DNA of 64,000 bases, taken from assembly GCA_030533445.1 (NCBI GenBank), contig CM060071.1, positions 1,922,001 through 1,986,000 on the forward strand. Direction: 5' to 3'. The notes beneath the pieces were generated by a model, which made no database searches, was not told the DNA's origin, and saw nothing but the letters and a program-made list of their open reading frames with translations. The translations under genes were made by a program, and so were the position numbers. This document shows positions 12,101-23,446 of the stretch, piece after piece (the stretch's first letter is position 1; each line of letters opens with the position of its first letter). This DNA comes from Cyprinodon diabolis. Its lineage: Eukaryota; Chordata; Actinopteri; Cyprinodontiformes; Cyprinodontidae.

Positions 12101-13300
12101 CCAGTATTTTTTCAATGCATGTTAAATATTATCCCACAATTTTTGCTAAGCATGTTAAATATATTACAGTATTTTTACAATGCATATTAAGTATTATTTC
12201 AGTAGTTTTACTACGCATATGAAATATTATCCCAGTATTTTTTCTATGCATATTAAATATTATTCCAGTATTTCTGATATGCATATTAAATATTATTCCA
12301 GTATTTCTACTATGCATATTAAATATTATCCCACAATTTTTACTATGCATGTTAAATGTTATTACAGTATTTTTACAATGCATATTAAATATTATTACAG
12401 TATTTTTACAATGCATATTAAATATTATTTCAGTATTTTTACTACGCATATTAAATATGATCCCAATATTTTTATTATGCATATTAAATATTATTTTAGT
12501 ATTCTTACTATGCATATCAAATATTATTACAGTATTTTCACTATGCATATTAAATATTATCCCAGTATTTCTACTATGCATATTAAATATTATCCCAGAA
12601 TTTTTATTATGCATATTAAATATTATTCCAGTATTTCTGATATGCATATTAAATATTATTCCAGTATTTCTACTATGCATATTAAATATTATTTTAGTAT
12701 TCTTACTATGCATATCAAATATTATGACAGTATTTTCACTATGCATATTAAATATTATTCCAGTATTTCTACTATGCATATTAAATATTATCCCAGAATT
12801 TTTATTATGCATATTAAATATTATTCCAGTATTTCTGATATGCATATTAAATATTATCCCAGAATTTTTATTATGCATATTAAATATTATTCCAGTATTT
12901 GTACTATGCATATTAAATATTATCCCAGAATTTTTATTATGCATATTAAATATTATTCCAGTATTTCTGATATGCATATTAAATATTATTCCAGTATTTC
13001 TACTATGCATATTAAATATTATTCCAGTATTTCTACTATGCATATTAAATATTATCCCAGAATTTTTACTATGCATATTAAATATTATTCTAGTATTTCT
13101 ACTATGCATATTAAATATTATCCCAGAATTTTTATTATGCATATTAAATATTATTCCAGTACTTTTACTGTTATCAAATATTACAGTAGTTTTACTATGC
13201 GTATCAAATATTATTACAGTATTTTTGCTATGTGTATTAAATATTATTAATGTATTTTTAATATGCAATTGAAATATGATCCCAGTATTTTTACTATCCA
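12101..13300. repeat. 33-bp minisatellite with 198-bp higher-order repeat
   Basis: About 36 tandem units of 33 bp with core TATGCATATTAAATATTATT followed by CCAGTATTTCTAC. Units fall into variants (CCAGAATTTTTAT, TTAGTATTCTTAC, CCAGTATTTCTGA and others). A run of six variants starting near 12493 recurs with a 198-bp offset at 12691, so block duplication added to the array. The period is a multiple of three and the unit happens to lack stops, so long open frames exist on both strands (356 codons plus, 412 codons minus). These are artefacts of the period. Units at both edges are more degenerate than those in the middle. Confidence 0.97.
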
Positions 13301-13641
13301 AATTTCCCAACCAACAGGATTTGTGGAATGTCACCACGGCACTTTTTTGTACTGATATAACAGACAAGCCCTCATAGTGACGTGAGTGAGACGAACATAC
13401 CTATTAATACACACACTGTGACGAACATAACTGTGACTAACTGGTGTAACAGAATTGATGACGAAATGGATAAAACTTTTTAACAGTTCCCACTTACTGT
13501 TTCGTTTGTCTCAGTTCATTTAAGATGTTTGTTTATAGTAATTTTACTTCCAAAACATTCAGTTTATGCAACTGCATTTTTAGTTTCTTTTTAGTAGAAA
13601 TAGACAAGCATGGTTTAGTTTACATTTAAAACCTTATCTTA
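13301..13641. other. no recognisable feature
   Basis: A short unique-looking stretch between the minisatellite and a possible TIR element. Nothing supported. Confidence 0.4.
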
Positions 13642-14406
13642 CAGGGCCGCTGGAAGTAATTATGAACAGGGGGTGCTGTGACATTTTTTTTCTTTTTTTT
13701 GGGGAGAAAAGACCTATGAGCCTATTGGCCTATTTAAAATACAATGAAAAGATAAGTAAATAGATTGAGATTCACTGCTTTATTTTTGTATATACTTCAA
13801 TGTACGCAACCAGGGTCTGTAACGCACAGACATCAGTTCTCAGGGGAATATATTCACTATTAAATAAACTTCACAATAACACTATTACAAACTAGATTTG
13901 GTCAGCTGGCATGAACCTGAGTCAATGTCACATGTGACTATTAGCTCCATAATCCTTTAATGCAAACCACAAGGAAATTATTATATTATACTATTTAAAA
14001 TGTATTGAACAGTTCTCCATGACACAAAGAACACAAGATCAAAACAACACTCTAAAATAGTATAGTTACGTTAATTTACACGAATAGATAAGAAAGTGCG
14101 CTGCTCTTTGAGCTACAGGCAGGGTCGTATAGATGAAGTCTCTCATGAGCAGACAAATCTGTAATGCGTTTCTACGCCATATTTCCTCCTATTTTCTGTC
14201 ATTAAACTGTGTAAATGTAATAGTCTGCTGCCCCGAGCGGGATAGTAAATAAAAACAGTAAATAAAAAAAAAATGTCAAAATCATTTCCCAAAATATTCA
14301 TAAGAAATGTATAAATTCTGCAAAGTATTTTTAATAAATTTTTTTATTTCCCTCTTGCCACAAGGGAATGCTGCTGTACCCTCAGCACCCCCACTTGGGA
14401 TCACCT
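13642..14406. mobile_element. possible non-autonomous TIR element
   Basis: The left end contains CAGGGCCGCTGGAAGTA and GGGGGTGCTG; the right end contains CAGCACCCCCACTTGGGATC, so a GGGGGTGCTG/CAGCACCCCC pair is inverted about 700 bp apart. The wording is like a fish DNA transposon I half recognise. I cannot define exact termini or a target duplication. Confidence 0.35.
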
Positions 14407-15529
14407 GATCCTGTAATTAAGAAGCTTTAAAATATTTTAACAAAAAAAGTGATCCAACTGGTTTGGTTCCAGCTCATTTAAATGAGCAAATTATCTATAC
14501 CACAGGCAGTTTGAGAGGCTTTTAGTAAAGCTATTAGTGACAAAAGTGAAAAGTAATTTATGATAGCATATAAGAACTAAGAAATAATGATGATAATAAG
14601 TATGTGCAATTTATTTATGTATAAAAATAAAATCATAAATAAATAAGACTAAATATCACTCATAAACTGTGGAAAAGTTATCTTTGTCTCCTCTATAAAT
14701 TTGATAATACACTATTATGCTCTGTGTGGAGCCTCTAAATAGATACTGAGAGAGGCCAAAAAATTCATTTTTCCATAAGTTAGAGTTTCACACTTTCACT
14801 CGCTTCCCATGTCCTTTCTCAGGGTCCTCTCTGGTGGCTGTAGATATTCTGTTTTTATGATATAAAGATGCTTCAATATTGAAGTTCAGTCATTGTGTTT
14901 TTTATTTTGGTTTCATTGCATTAAAATTGCTGTTCTCTGCTACATTTACTGGGCTGGTCTGCTTAAATTTTTGTATTTCTGAAAAACAAAATCTCTCTCC
15001 ATAATCTGTCTTTGTACCAATGGCTCTTTAGTGGCCACAAGATTTGCTTTGCTTGAGCAAAGACGTATGCTTGTATTTTAATACATGTGTAGCAGTATTA
15101 ATGATGCTCTGCCACTTCGACACCATGTTAATGTGGGCTTGCCAGGAGCCAAAACGTTTAAAATACCTGTTTAAACTCACATGAGGCACGGTGCAGAACA
15201 GCTCTGGTTACAGAAGCCGTGCAACTCAGTGGAACTTTTCCACAAGATGGATGTTTGGCCGGACGGTGGAGTGGCCTCCGCATCAAGCTACTGAATTTCA
15301 CAGGCCAAACAGGAAAAGTCAGGCTCCAGATAGGAAAGAGTTCAAGTCAATTTCAAAATAAAATCAACCCACCAACTGAGACTAATGTCACTAACTCATT
15401 TGACTAATGAAAATCAAACTGTAAAACAAAAACACGAGGAAACAGAGGAGCTATAACTGATATTAATGCACATGGATAATAAGCTTTCCCTTAAAATGAG
15501 TCTGAACCAACCTAGATCTCTTTTTCTAG
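14407..15529. other. no recognisable feature
   Basis: AT-rich DNA without recognisable gene or repeat. The 62-codon open frame at 15219-15407 has no supporting evidence. Confidence 0.4.
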
Positions 15530-15607
15530 CAGTTGTGCTGAAGCAGGAAACCTCTAAAACCTGCAGGAGGGCAGCCCTCCAGGACTGACTTTGAGCATGC
15601 CTGACCT
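15530..15607. mobile_element. half of a common fish MITE
   Basis: Contains TGAAGCAGGAAACCTCTAAA, then ACCTGCAGGA and GGGCAGCCCTCCAGGACTGA, ending at GCATGCCTG. This is the right half of a palindromic teleost MITE whose halves meet at 'GGTGTGTTGGAGCAGGAAA'. The left half is missing here. Confidence 0.5.
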
Positions 15608-16125
15608 AGAAGCTCCTGTCTGTCAGGCCGCATGTTTTGATCTACATCACAGTGAATATGAGCTGTGCCATTGCCCTGAGGAAAGTATCTTCTTGAGTGC
15701 TGAATCCCCCCTTTGCAGGGCTCTGCTGTGAGGTCATCACAAACTAAATCTATGACTATGTAAGAGAACACTTACATAAGTATATAGGGGAATACATAAA
15801 CACTGTAGAGTAAAGCATTAAACAGAGTAAAGAATGTATTCAAGTTTTACCTGTACATACTGATCACTCAGTCACTGTTCTGTTCAAGCAGGAAATTGTA
15901 CAATTATTTCTGTCATGATCTGCTCTGTTAGCTGGCCTTAATTACTCATGCCTTCAACTCTATCCAGGCTTTAATTATCACTCATCTCATCCACCTGCCG
16001 GTTTTCCTAATGGGCTCAGTTCCAGCTATCATGGCCAGATCATTGCCTGTTTGACTTCTGTTTGTTCCCTGTTTGACTTCTGATTCTCCAGTCAGTCAGT
16101 TTTGTTAACATTAGTTAGTTCCAAG

Positions 16126-16891
16126 CAGTAATGGGAGTAACGGCGTTGAAAGTAACGGCGTTACTAACGCCGGTACCTTTTTTTAGTAACGAGTAATCTA
16201 ATTACTTTGACTGTAACTATAACGCAGTTACAATTGCCAACACCCCGTTACTGCACGTTACTCAGGTCGCACAATTAACCTTTCTTCATGATAGGACTCG
16301 TGTGCGCGTCATGAGAGAGGGGAGGATGGAGAGTGAGGAGGACTCCAGCAGCAAAACAGCGTTTTCCAGAGGGAAATACCGGTGTTACGTCGAGCTGCGT
16401 TTCCCCATCAGATACGGTTTCCCCTGCATCTCCGCACAGCGCAGGCGACATGATTCACCGCGCAAGCGACAGGAAACGCACATGCTCGCTAAAGGCGCGT
16501 AACAGCCGCCCTGTGCTCGCACAGGAGAACTATGGAGAGCGTGAACGATCATTAGCCTATATAGAGAAAGAGAGAAATATGGATGGATGGATGGATGGAT
16601 GGATGGATGGATGGATGGATGGATGGATGGATGGATGGATGGATGGATGGATGGAATAGATAGATATAGCTACATGTTGCAGTATCTATAACAACCCAAA
16701 CACAGGATTTCAGAATTAGACATCCCCAGTTATTAATTTCATACACTCGCAAAAGTAACGCAATAGTTACTTTTACTAGTAACTAGTTACTTTTATTGTG
16801 GAGTAACTCAGTTACTAACTCAGTTACTTTTTGGGAGAAGTAACTAGTAACTATAACTAATTATTTTTTCAAAGTAACGTGCCCAACACTA
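16126..16891. mobile_element. non-autonomous hAT element with perfect 8-bp TSD
   Basis: A 766-bp insertion flanked by GTTCCAAG at 16118-16125 and 16892-16899. Ends are imperfect inverted repeats: CAGTAATGGGAGTAACG at the left, and in reverse TAGTGTTGGGCACGTTAC at the right. Subterminal GTTAC/GTAAC motifs (taacggcgttac, agtaactagttac) are dense on both sides, a hallmark of this fish hAT family. The interior has no transposase. It contains a (ATGG)n tract that has expanded inside the element. Confidence 0.92.
16579..16655. repeat. (ATGG)n microsatellite
   Basis: About 19 uninterrupted ATGG units inside the hAT element. It generates spurious Met-Asp-Gly-Trp and Ile-His-Pro-Ser open frames on the two strands. 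Confidence 0.98.
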
Positions 16892-17103
16892 GTTCCAAGG
16901 TTCCTGTTCCAGTGATGGGTTTAATCTCAAGGCAGTGCCAACAGGCGGGTTATATCCCCTAACCGGTTGGTGAGAGCGTTTCAACGTTTCCCTAGTGATT
17001 TTGTTTTCCTGATTCCGTTCCCTCTCACCCACTGGCCCTGTCTGTCCCTGCCTGATCTGCCCGCCTTAACCTCAGTTGGACTCCTGCTGGATTCTGCCTC
17101 TCT

Positions 17104-17262
17104 GTGCGTTTCTGTCTGAGCTAGTTGCTCGACGCACGGGACTCTGAACCTGTCCTCCAAGGTGCGTTTCTGTCTGAGCTAGTTGCTCGACGCACGGGAC
17201 TCTGAACCTGTCCTCCAAGGTGCGTTTCTGTCTGAGCTGGATGCTCGACGCATGGGAAAAGC
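17104..17262. repeat. 58-bp tandem repeat inside the LTR-like element
   Basis: Units start at 17104, 17162 and 17220 with GTGCGTTTCTGTCTGAGCT; the first two are essentially identical and the third is cut short near 17262. The reverse copy at 20560-21527 has two diverged units of the same sequence (about 21008-21115), so tandem repetition is a trait of the family, refreshed here by a recent duplication. Confidence 0.85.
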
Positions 17263-17276
17263 CATGAAAGGGACCA

Positions 17277-17485
17277 TGAAAGGGAGTTCTTCCTCTCCAC
17301 TGTCGCTACAAGCATGCTTAGTGTGAGGGATTGCATTTGAGTCAATGAGTCGATGCAATCAACTGGTTTTCCTTAGATAGAAAACTTTGTATCAATCTGA
17401 CTGTATGATCTGGTTAAAGTGTAAAGTGCCTTGAAATGACTTGTGTTGTGAATTGGCGCTATAGAAATAAACTGAATTGAATTGA
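17277..17485 (+). mobile_element. L2-type LINE 3' end, truncated
   Basis: Begins in GGGAGTTCTTCCTCTCCACT, continues through GTCGCTACAAGCATGCTTAG and the CTGTATGATCTGG block, and ends AATAAACTGAATTGAATTGA. It is inserted within the LTR-like repeat. No coding sequence remains. Confidence 0.88.
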
Positions 17486-17566
17486 CTCTGAACCTGCTTT
17501 CACGCTCTGATGGATTTCTGGAACCCGGATCTGTCCGTTCCTGAGTGGACTGTACTGTTAAATCAG

Positions 17567-17638
17567 GTAAGTGACTCACTCAAATTATCATCTTCTGTTC
17601 AGATGATCGTGGTCACTTACCTGTGTTTCTCTCTACAG
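17567..17638 (+). other. intron-like segment within the LTR-like repeat
   Basis: Begins CAG|GTAAGT and ends TCTCTCTACAG|AATC, a 72-bp stretch with consensus donor and acceptor. Its ends are also near-complementary (CAGGTAAGTGAC against GTCACTTACCTG), so it could fold as a hairpin. The reverse copy near 20700-20795 keeps the donor and has acceptor-like sequence; the copy at 52.1 kb has lost the donor. Splicing is inferred only. Confidence 0.35.
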
Positions 17639-17797
17639 AATCAGCGATTGGGCAGTGCCCCGCCTCCCTCCTACAGTCGCATCCGCAGATCCTCAGCAGC
17701 CCGCTTCAGTTCTGGTCTGTCTGTTTTTATTTTAATAAACGTTTTGAACTCTCCTACAGGCTGTCTCACCTTGAATTCTGGGTCCATCTGTGACAGT

Positions 17798-18954
17798 TTC
17801 ATGGACATATCATTCTGTCTAAGACCAATGTCAGTTGTAGAAATTGATATTGATTGAATATTTTCAAAGATATTGTCAATTTCAGTTTATGGCATTGCTC
17901 TTAGTTGTCTTCAATGGTGCAGGTTTGAGGTGCAGAGCAAAAGTAAACAAGCTATTTTTTTACAGTACCCTAATACAGTAATATTGACTATAAAATGTCA
18001 GTCCTCATATAAAGGTGTACAAGATCATGTCAAAATGCAAATCTCTTGTGCACAGCAAATTAGGTTGTGCTGATTATCCATAGATCCCAGTATTCCCACC
18101 TTCCTCTTGACCAAACACCTGAATTATTGAATTGCTAACATTTCTCCTGACATTTGGCTGCTCCCTTTTATCAGCCTCAGGCATTTAGAGACCATGATTT
18201 ACCACATGATCATAATTGTTTCCCTGATTTCTTCATACGTCTGTGTGGTTGGCCTCCTATTCATCTTTGGTTTTTCCCTGTCATCCATCCTCAATCTTCT
18301 CTTCCAGGAAGGCTGGCCTCATGTCGATGCCGTCTCCGTATTTACACATACTTGTATACTTGGTTGCAAGTTATAATTCATGCACCTGTTTTCTCTACCT
18401 CCTTTTGTATAATAGAGGGTTGTTGTTGGACATTTTTATGGAAGCACACTAAAATATATTTAGAGTTGACGTATAACATTTTTTTACGTTTTTAACAATT
18501 TTGTTTCCAATGAAGGAATTGATGAATTGAAGAATATTAGTTTTAAGAATAAAGACCCATTCAGCCTGTATATGTATAGTTAATTTTGACAAACATGATA
18601 AAAGCAAGATAATAGTGAACATAGGTAAGTCAAAAGTGATCATACTGAAGATATATCCTTTACTCAATTGCTTCATGTCCAAATGTATATGCTGTTGGAT
18701 GAAATGAACATAAATCTGCCAATAGTTTGCACCCAAAAAACTAAATATTGTGGAGGTTGCTGTAACTGTTTAACGTTTAATTTTGTGAGAAATGCACCAA
18801 ACTAACACAGCACCACTCTGAGCACATTTTCCTAAGTGTATTAATCAGGGTGTGAATAGTTTGTCGGGTGATTAATTCAAACTGAACAAGAGGAAGATGA
18901 TCAATATCCTTTTGGTATAGCACTACTTGGCAAATTGACCCTCTGCAGCATTTC
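17798..18954. other. no recognisable feature
   Basis: AT-rich DNA. The 113-codon open frame at 18154-18495 has two overlapping alternatives in other frames and no domain, so I do not call it. Confidence 0.4.
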
Positions 18955-19015
18955 CTTTGTATTCAATTTAATTCAGTTTATTTTTAGAGAGCCAACTCAC
19001 AACACATGTAGATCC
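18955..19015 (-). repeat. L2-type LINE tail remnant (minus strand)
   Basis: TTCAATTTAATTCAGTTTAT followed by AGAGAGCCAACTCACAACACATG is the reverse complement of the L2 tail found forward elsewhere in the window. Confidence 0.7.
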
Positions 19016-19044
19016 AACATACATATTATAGTCAATTGAATCCA

Positions 19045-19275
19045 ATCATACAGACATATCTGGAGTCATGTCCTAGTGGTTTGGGCATTGTTCTGAGTTC
19101 AAGCCCCACTCCCATGGACTGCCACTCTACGTCCCTAAATAAAAAGACCATTAAAACCAGACTGCACACTAAGCGCCGCACAATGGCAGCCCAATGCTCC
19201 CCAAGGGGATGGGTTAAATGCAGATGTGAAATTCTCCAGTGTGAGATTAATAAAGTTCACTTATCATTATATCGC
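19045..19275 (+). mobile_element. tRNA-derived SINE
   Basis: The head has an A-box-like TCCTAGTGGTTTGGG (from 19071) and a B-box-like GAGTTCAAGCC (19095-19105) at the spacing of an internal RNA polymerase III promoter. The body contains the teleost SINE segment CCAATGCTCCCCAAGGGGAT then GGGTTAAATGCAG, and the tail ends TTAATAAAGTTCACTTATC. It would be transcribed from its own promoter and mobilised by a LINE. The tRNA-like part is too diverged to be a tRNA gene. Confidence 0.78.
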
Positions 19276-20559
19276 TCAAACTGTTTTATTTTTCTAAGTA
19301 AACTGAAGAGATCGCATCAAATTATTGACTTTGCAGAATTTACTTTTCCTGGATAAGCATGTTGCAACATGGATACTTAATGCATGGTGTTGTTGACTTT
19401 GCAACAATTCCTAATACCATGTAGACACTTTTAACAGGAATAAACCTCCAGCAGAGTCAGACTCAGTGCAAAGACAGAGGATGATATACAAAATAAACAG
19501 AAAAACTGATACGAATCATTTAAATTTAGAGAATATAATGGTGGGCTAGCTTTATGGGTGGCCTTGTCTCAGAAGCAGCACAGTTTGAAGATGATTTTTA
19601 GGTCAAGAGGACATACTGGTCCAAATCACAGTTTTCTCTTTGGTCGATCATGTTCAAATATACTAATGGTAGCAGTCAATTGGATTTCTGCAACTATAAA
19701 ATATATTTTTGTGTGATTAATTTTAACCTGGCCTAATTGAATTTAGAGCAAGTATTTGCAAAGGATAAAGTAGGACAACAATGCAGTGCAAACCTTTGTA
19801 TGATGGGCATTCATGTTATCATAAAGGACCCAGTTAGTTTAAGTAGCTTTATTACCCTTTAATGAAATACTTATTTGAAAAAAAATCTTCCTTTTTTCAC
19901 CTTAACCAAGCTGTGCTTTGCCTGGTATTATAAAATGCTTGATAGCCTGATGTACGTTGTGTGACAAGAAAAGCAAAACCAGGAGAAGATTGTCAGAGTC
20001 AAATAAGGATTAAAGGATTTTGAGGGGCACACTTTGCACCAGACTGGATAACTGATCCACTAAAGGATCCAGATGAACTATTTGAATCAACTATGAAGAT
20101 ATTCCTGGTTCATATGGATATTTGCGCATTTCTCCAACCTTAAGTGATATTAAATCCCTTCTGAGTTCAATGGATCGCAGATCACAGGTGAAAAAGATCT
20201 TAAAGACACAATTATCCTCAATTTGAAGGTTGACAGGAGGAACAGACACTTCAAACATCTCATCTCTTATTCTCCTAAAGTAGAAACTATGGCATTGATT
20301 AGATTATCCAAAGGCCCAGCGCCATAGAATGAGAGAATTACCACAGACTTTGAACTCGCCGACACCCAGTCACGTGGTTCATGCAGCCCAAAATAGTTCC
20401 AAAACATTCACTCAGCGCTGTCAGTTAGTTTGAACGGCTGCTGGCATGACAAAGATAAAGAAGAAAACAAATTTCTAATTTCTCCCACAATGTTTGGTAA
20501 CAATTTACCAATAATGTTAATTGATTACTTCCCTGACTCATAGCATTTTTTTCATAAAA
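19276..20559. other. no recognisable feature
   Basis: AT-rich DNA without gene or repeat that I recognise. Confidence 0.4.
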
Positions 20560-21527
20560 CAGAACAGATGGTCCCAGTATTAAAGATGAGACAGTCAATA
20601 ATAAAGTTCTAAACATTTATTAAAACAAGCACATTGACAGAACTGAAGCAGGCTGCTGAGGATCTGCGGACCTGTAGCGACTGCAGGGGGGGGCGGGGCA
20701 CCGCCCAATCACTGACACTCTGGTTTAGGGAGAAACACAGGTAATTGAGCACAATAATCTGAAAAGGAGATGATTATCAGAGTGAGTCACTTACCTGGCT
20801 TAACAGTTCAGTCCATCCTCTCAATGATAGGCAGGATCAGCCGATGCACTGCCAACCAGATGCAGCCCTGAGCCGTCTAGAGTGTCCCAGATGCAGCAAC
20901 CCCAGTGAGCATGGTGAGCTAGTAATTCTAGAATCCAGGAGTCCACACAGGTTCTGATCCACTCAGGAATGAACAGATCCGGGTTCCAGGAATCCACCAG
21001 AGAGTGAAGGCAGGTTCAGGGTCCCATTCGTCGAGCATCCAGCTCAGACAGAAACGCAACTGGGAGGACAGGTTCAGAGTCCCGTGTATCGAGCAACCAG
21101 CTCAACCAGAGAGACAGAATCCAGCAGGAGTCCAACAGAGGTTCAGGTGAACAGATCAGAGGGGGGCAGACAGGTGGATGAGAGGGAATGGAATCAGAAA
21201 ATCTGAATCACTCTTGACGCTGTCACCACTGGTTATGGAATAAACTATCCTGAAGACTTGGGCTCAAAAATAATCTCCTACTGGAAATTGGGACATGAAC
21301 CTTGAAAATAACAAAAGTAATCAAAACAGACAGACAGGACACTAACAGAAGGCAAACAAGAAACATACAGAAATCATGCGATGATCTGGCCTTGATAGCT
21401 AGGCTGAACTGAATGTAAAGCAGAACCTACAGGTGGATAAGATCAGAGATTATTAGTAACTGGGCAGAACTAGGCAGGTGAGTGAAAAGAGCAAATAAGG
21501 CCAGCTATCAGAGCAGATCATGACAAT
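20560..21527 (-). mobile_element. LTR-like repeat, copy 2 (minus strand)
   Basis: Reverse complement begins TGTCATGATCTGCTCTGATA then GCTGGCCTTATTTGCTC, matching copy 1 at 15913. It runs through the paired tandem units, the CAGGTAAGTGACTCACTC donor-like site, GTGATTGGGCGGTGCCCC and an AATAAA (TTTATT at 20616-20621 on plus). No hAT interrupts it, so it shows the uninterrupted form of the family. A G8 run at 20684 marks a GC-rich patch. Confidence 0.65.
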
Positions 21528-22589
21528 TTTATTAGTTTCTCTGTCTACAACAGGAAGATTTAACACTTTTCTAAAACTTTGATGGAAGTAATATGGCGAG
21601 CATTGTTGAAGAGAGTACTGAACGTATTTATGGATAAAATTAACTGTTTATGCGATATACTAATATAAGAACATCAACAGTGGTTTATGATTAAGTTATG
21701 CACATAAGAAAGAAAATCAAATGCGAGTAATATTATAATTATTATTTAAACATCTTTTAGAGGTTGTCTGCATACTAGCGTAACATGGTCCTCCTATGTA
21801 GTTAATGATGCTCGATTTACTAAATCCTTTGAAAGCGTCAATATTTTCATTTTCAGGATTTACTCCTTTGGTACCCATGTGGAGCAAATGTTATTTAGTC
21901 TGTCTGTTCTCTGCTTCATATCAGATGAAAATGATCAAAACGATTTTAAAGAAGTCTTGGAATAAAGTCTCCAACTGTAAAAGCTTAGACTGACGATCCA
22001 GGGTTTAATTCTTCTTTTCTGTAGAAAACAATCATTCTCTACTGGCTCTGGTACCGACCCACGATGCTCCTCAAAGTGGTTGCTTTTAAATATACCACGA
22101 GCTGCAACCAAATTGAAAAAAACACCTGATTGTTTTATCATGAAAAAGTAACCTGGTGTTTATTATGTATGTATTACTTGTCATTTGGTTGCTACCTTGG
22201 TCATGTCTCACTTGTAAAATGGATTCAGACTCTCAATGGTACTTTATGGTTAATAAAGGTTAAATTAATAATATAAACAAATAACAAAAGATTGTATCAT
22301 ACAGTGTTATGCAAAATGTAAAAGAGAACTTTGATACAGGAGTACTTTAAGAATAATTTAAGTCATAGCTTCAACAATAAAATGTAAAAAATGAACAATG
22401 TGTACATTTTCTGAAGTCCTAATGACGTGGTTATACTTGACGTCTCTGAGACAAGCTCCCTTTGAAATTGACCACCAGCAGACCTCCCTGAAGACAAGAA
22501 TAGAGGAACACTCCAGAAAAAAAATATTATCAAAGCTGCAAAGCAATAGTGAAAAAAGGTGGCTAAATGCATTACTTTGAAGTCTGTGT
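21528..22589. other. no recognisable feature
   Basis: AT-rich DNA. Overlapping minus-strand open frames of about 100 codons at 22358-22669 have no supporting evidence. Confidence 0.4.
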
Positions 22590-23386
22590 CTGTGTGATCT
22601 GTGTTTTTGTGTGTTTGTCTTCCTTCCTCCACCAGGCAGCGCCTGGTTCTGATTCTCCTCCTCACACACCTGCAGAGGGTTACCTCGTTAACGGAGTGCT
22701 CTTAAGCTGCTGACTGCCACTACCTCGACGCCAGAGTATTTGCCTGTTTTGGGTACTCTAGCCAAGCTGAGTTTTGCTGAGTCAAACTGAGTTTTTTGTC
22801 AACCTGAGTCTTAACATTGTTTTTTGTCTTTGCCTCTCGGCAGGAAGTCATCCTACAAACTGGATTTTTTGGACCTTCTCCCCCTGGAAGGATTAACTGA
22901 GCTTCAAACTGAGCTGAGGATCCAAATCGGAGGTTTGGATCCACTTTTCCCCGAGGAAATGTTTGAGCTTCACACTGAGGAAGGGATTCATCTGCACAAC
23001 AGTCCGTTCACGTAAATCTAAGTGGCAGTCAGTCTTTCTCCGTTCATCTACAAGCAACCGCATTCTGGGTAACCCTGCCCGCCCTCCTCTGTATGAGACA
23101 AACACCGGAACACTTTCCTCACATGCTGGAGTCTAAGAGTAAACCTAATCTCTGGAAATGTGAGTCTACCAACCTTTTCTCCTCTTCAAGTTCGAGAATC
23201 AATTCTTCCACTGAACCTGAACTAACCGCAGTGTCTTCCCCTCACCTTTCAGTTCCGGTTGAGCAGTGTTCAGAGCAACACTAAAACCTCCACAAAACTG
23301 CTCAATAAACCTGTTAAACTTTTTCCCTTGTCTCTCTGGACTGGTTTATCTGCATGTGGGTCCGAGCTCTGATATAATCATGACAA
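22590..23386 (+). mobile_element. second LTR-like repeat family, one copy
   Basis: Ends ...CTGATATAATCATGACA with an AATAAA at 23304-23309 about 75 bp before the end, followed by TGTCTCTCTGGACTGG and GTGGGTCCGAGCTCTG. That layout parallels the 15913 family (AATAAA, then GTGGGTCC-like, then TGACA end), but the rest does not align. The 5' boundary near 22590 is a guess based on the change in base composition. Small open frames within it (22824-23015, 23093-23284) are not recognisable. Confidence 0.45.
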
Positions 23387-23446
23387 AAGATATATTTTAA
23401 ATGCAAATTTACTCCTTTCATTATTTCTATTCTTAATTATTCCTAA

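Larger units (their letters stand above)
15913..17797 (+). mobile_element. LTR-like repeat, copy 1, interrupted by two insertions
   Basis: Starts TGTCATGATCTGCTCTG and ends near ...CCATCTGTGACA, i.e. TG...CA, with weak 5-bp flanks (ATTTC/GTTTC). Without the hAT (16126-16891) and the L2 tail (17277-17485) it would be about 0.9 kb. An AATAAA at 17734 lies near the 3' end, as in a retroviral-type LTR. It aligns with reverse copies at 20560-21527 and 51960-52527. It also contains 58-bp tandem repeats (17104-17262) and an intron-like GT...AG segment (17567-17638). Solo LTR is the preferred reading; another retroelement end is possible. Confidence 0.6.

Noticed and set aside
12129..13367. 412-codon minus-strand ORF and 356/307-codon plus-strand ORFs
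   Set aside because: All are products of a 33-bp minisatellite whose unit lacks stops; both strands being open is the sign of an artefact.
16333..16752. Met-Asp-Gly-Trp and His-Pro-Ser-Ile repeat ORFs
   Set aside because: Translation of the (ATGG)n microsatellite inside a hAT element.
19045..19120. tRNA gene
   Set aside because: A and B boxes are present but the cloverleaf is not; body and tail mark it as a SINE.
22358..22669. Two overlapping minus-strand ORFs of about 100 codons
   Set aside because: They overlap in different frames and neither has a domain.
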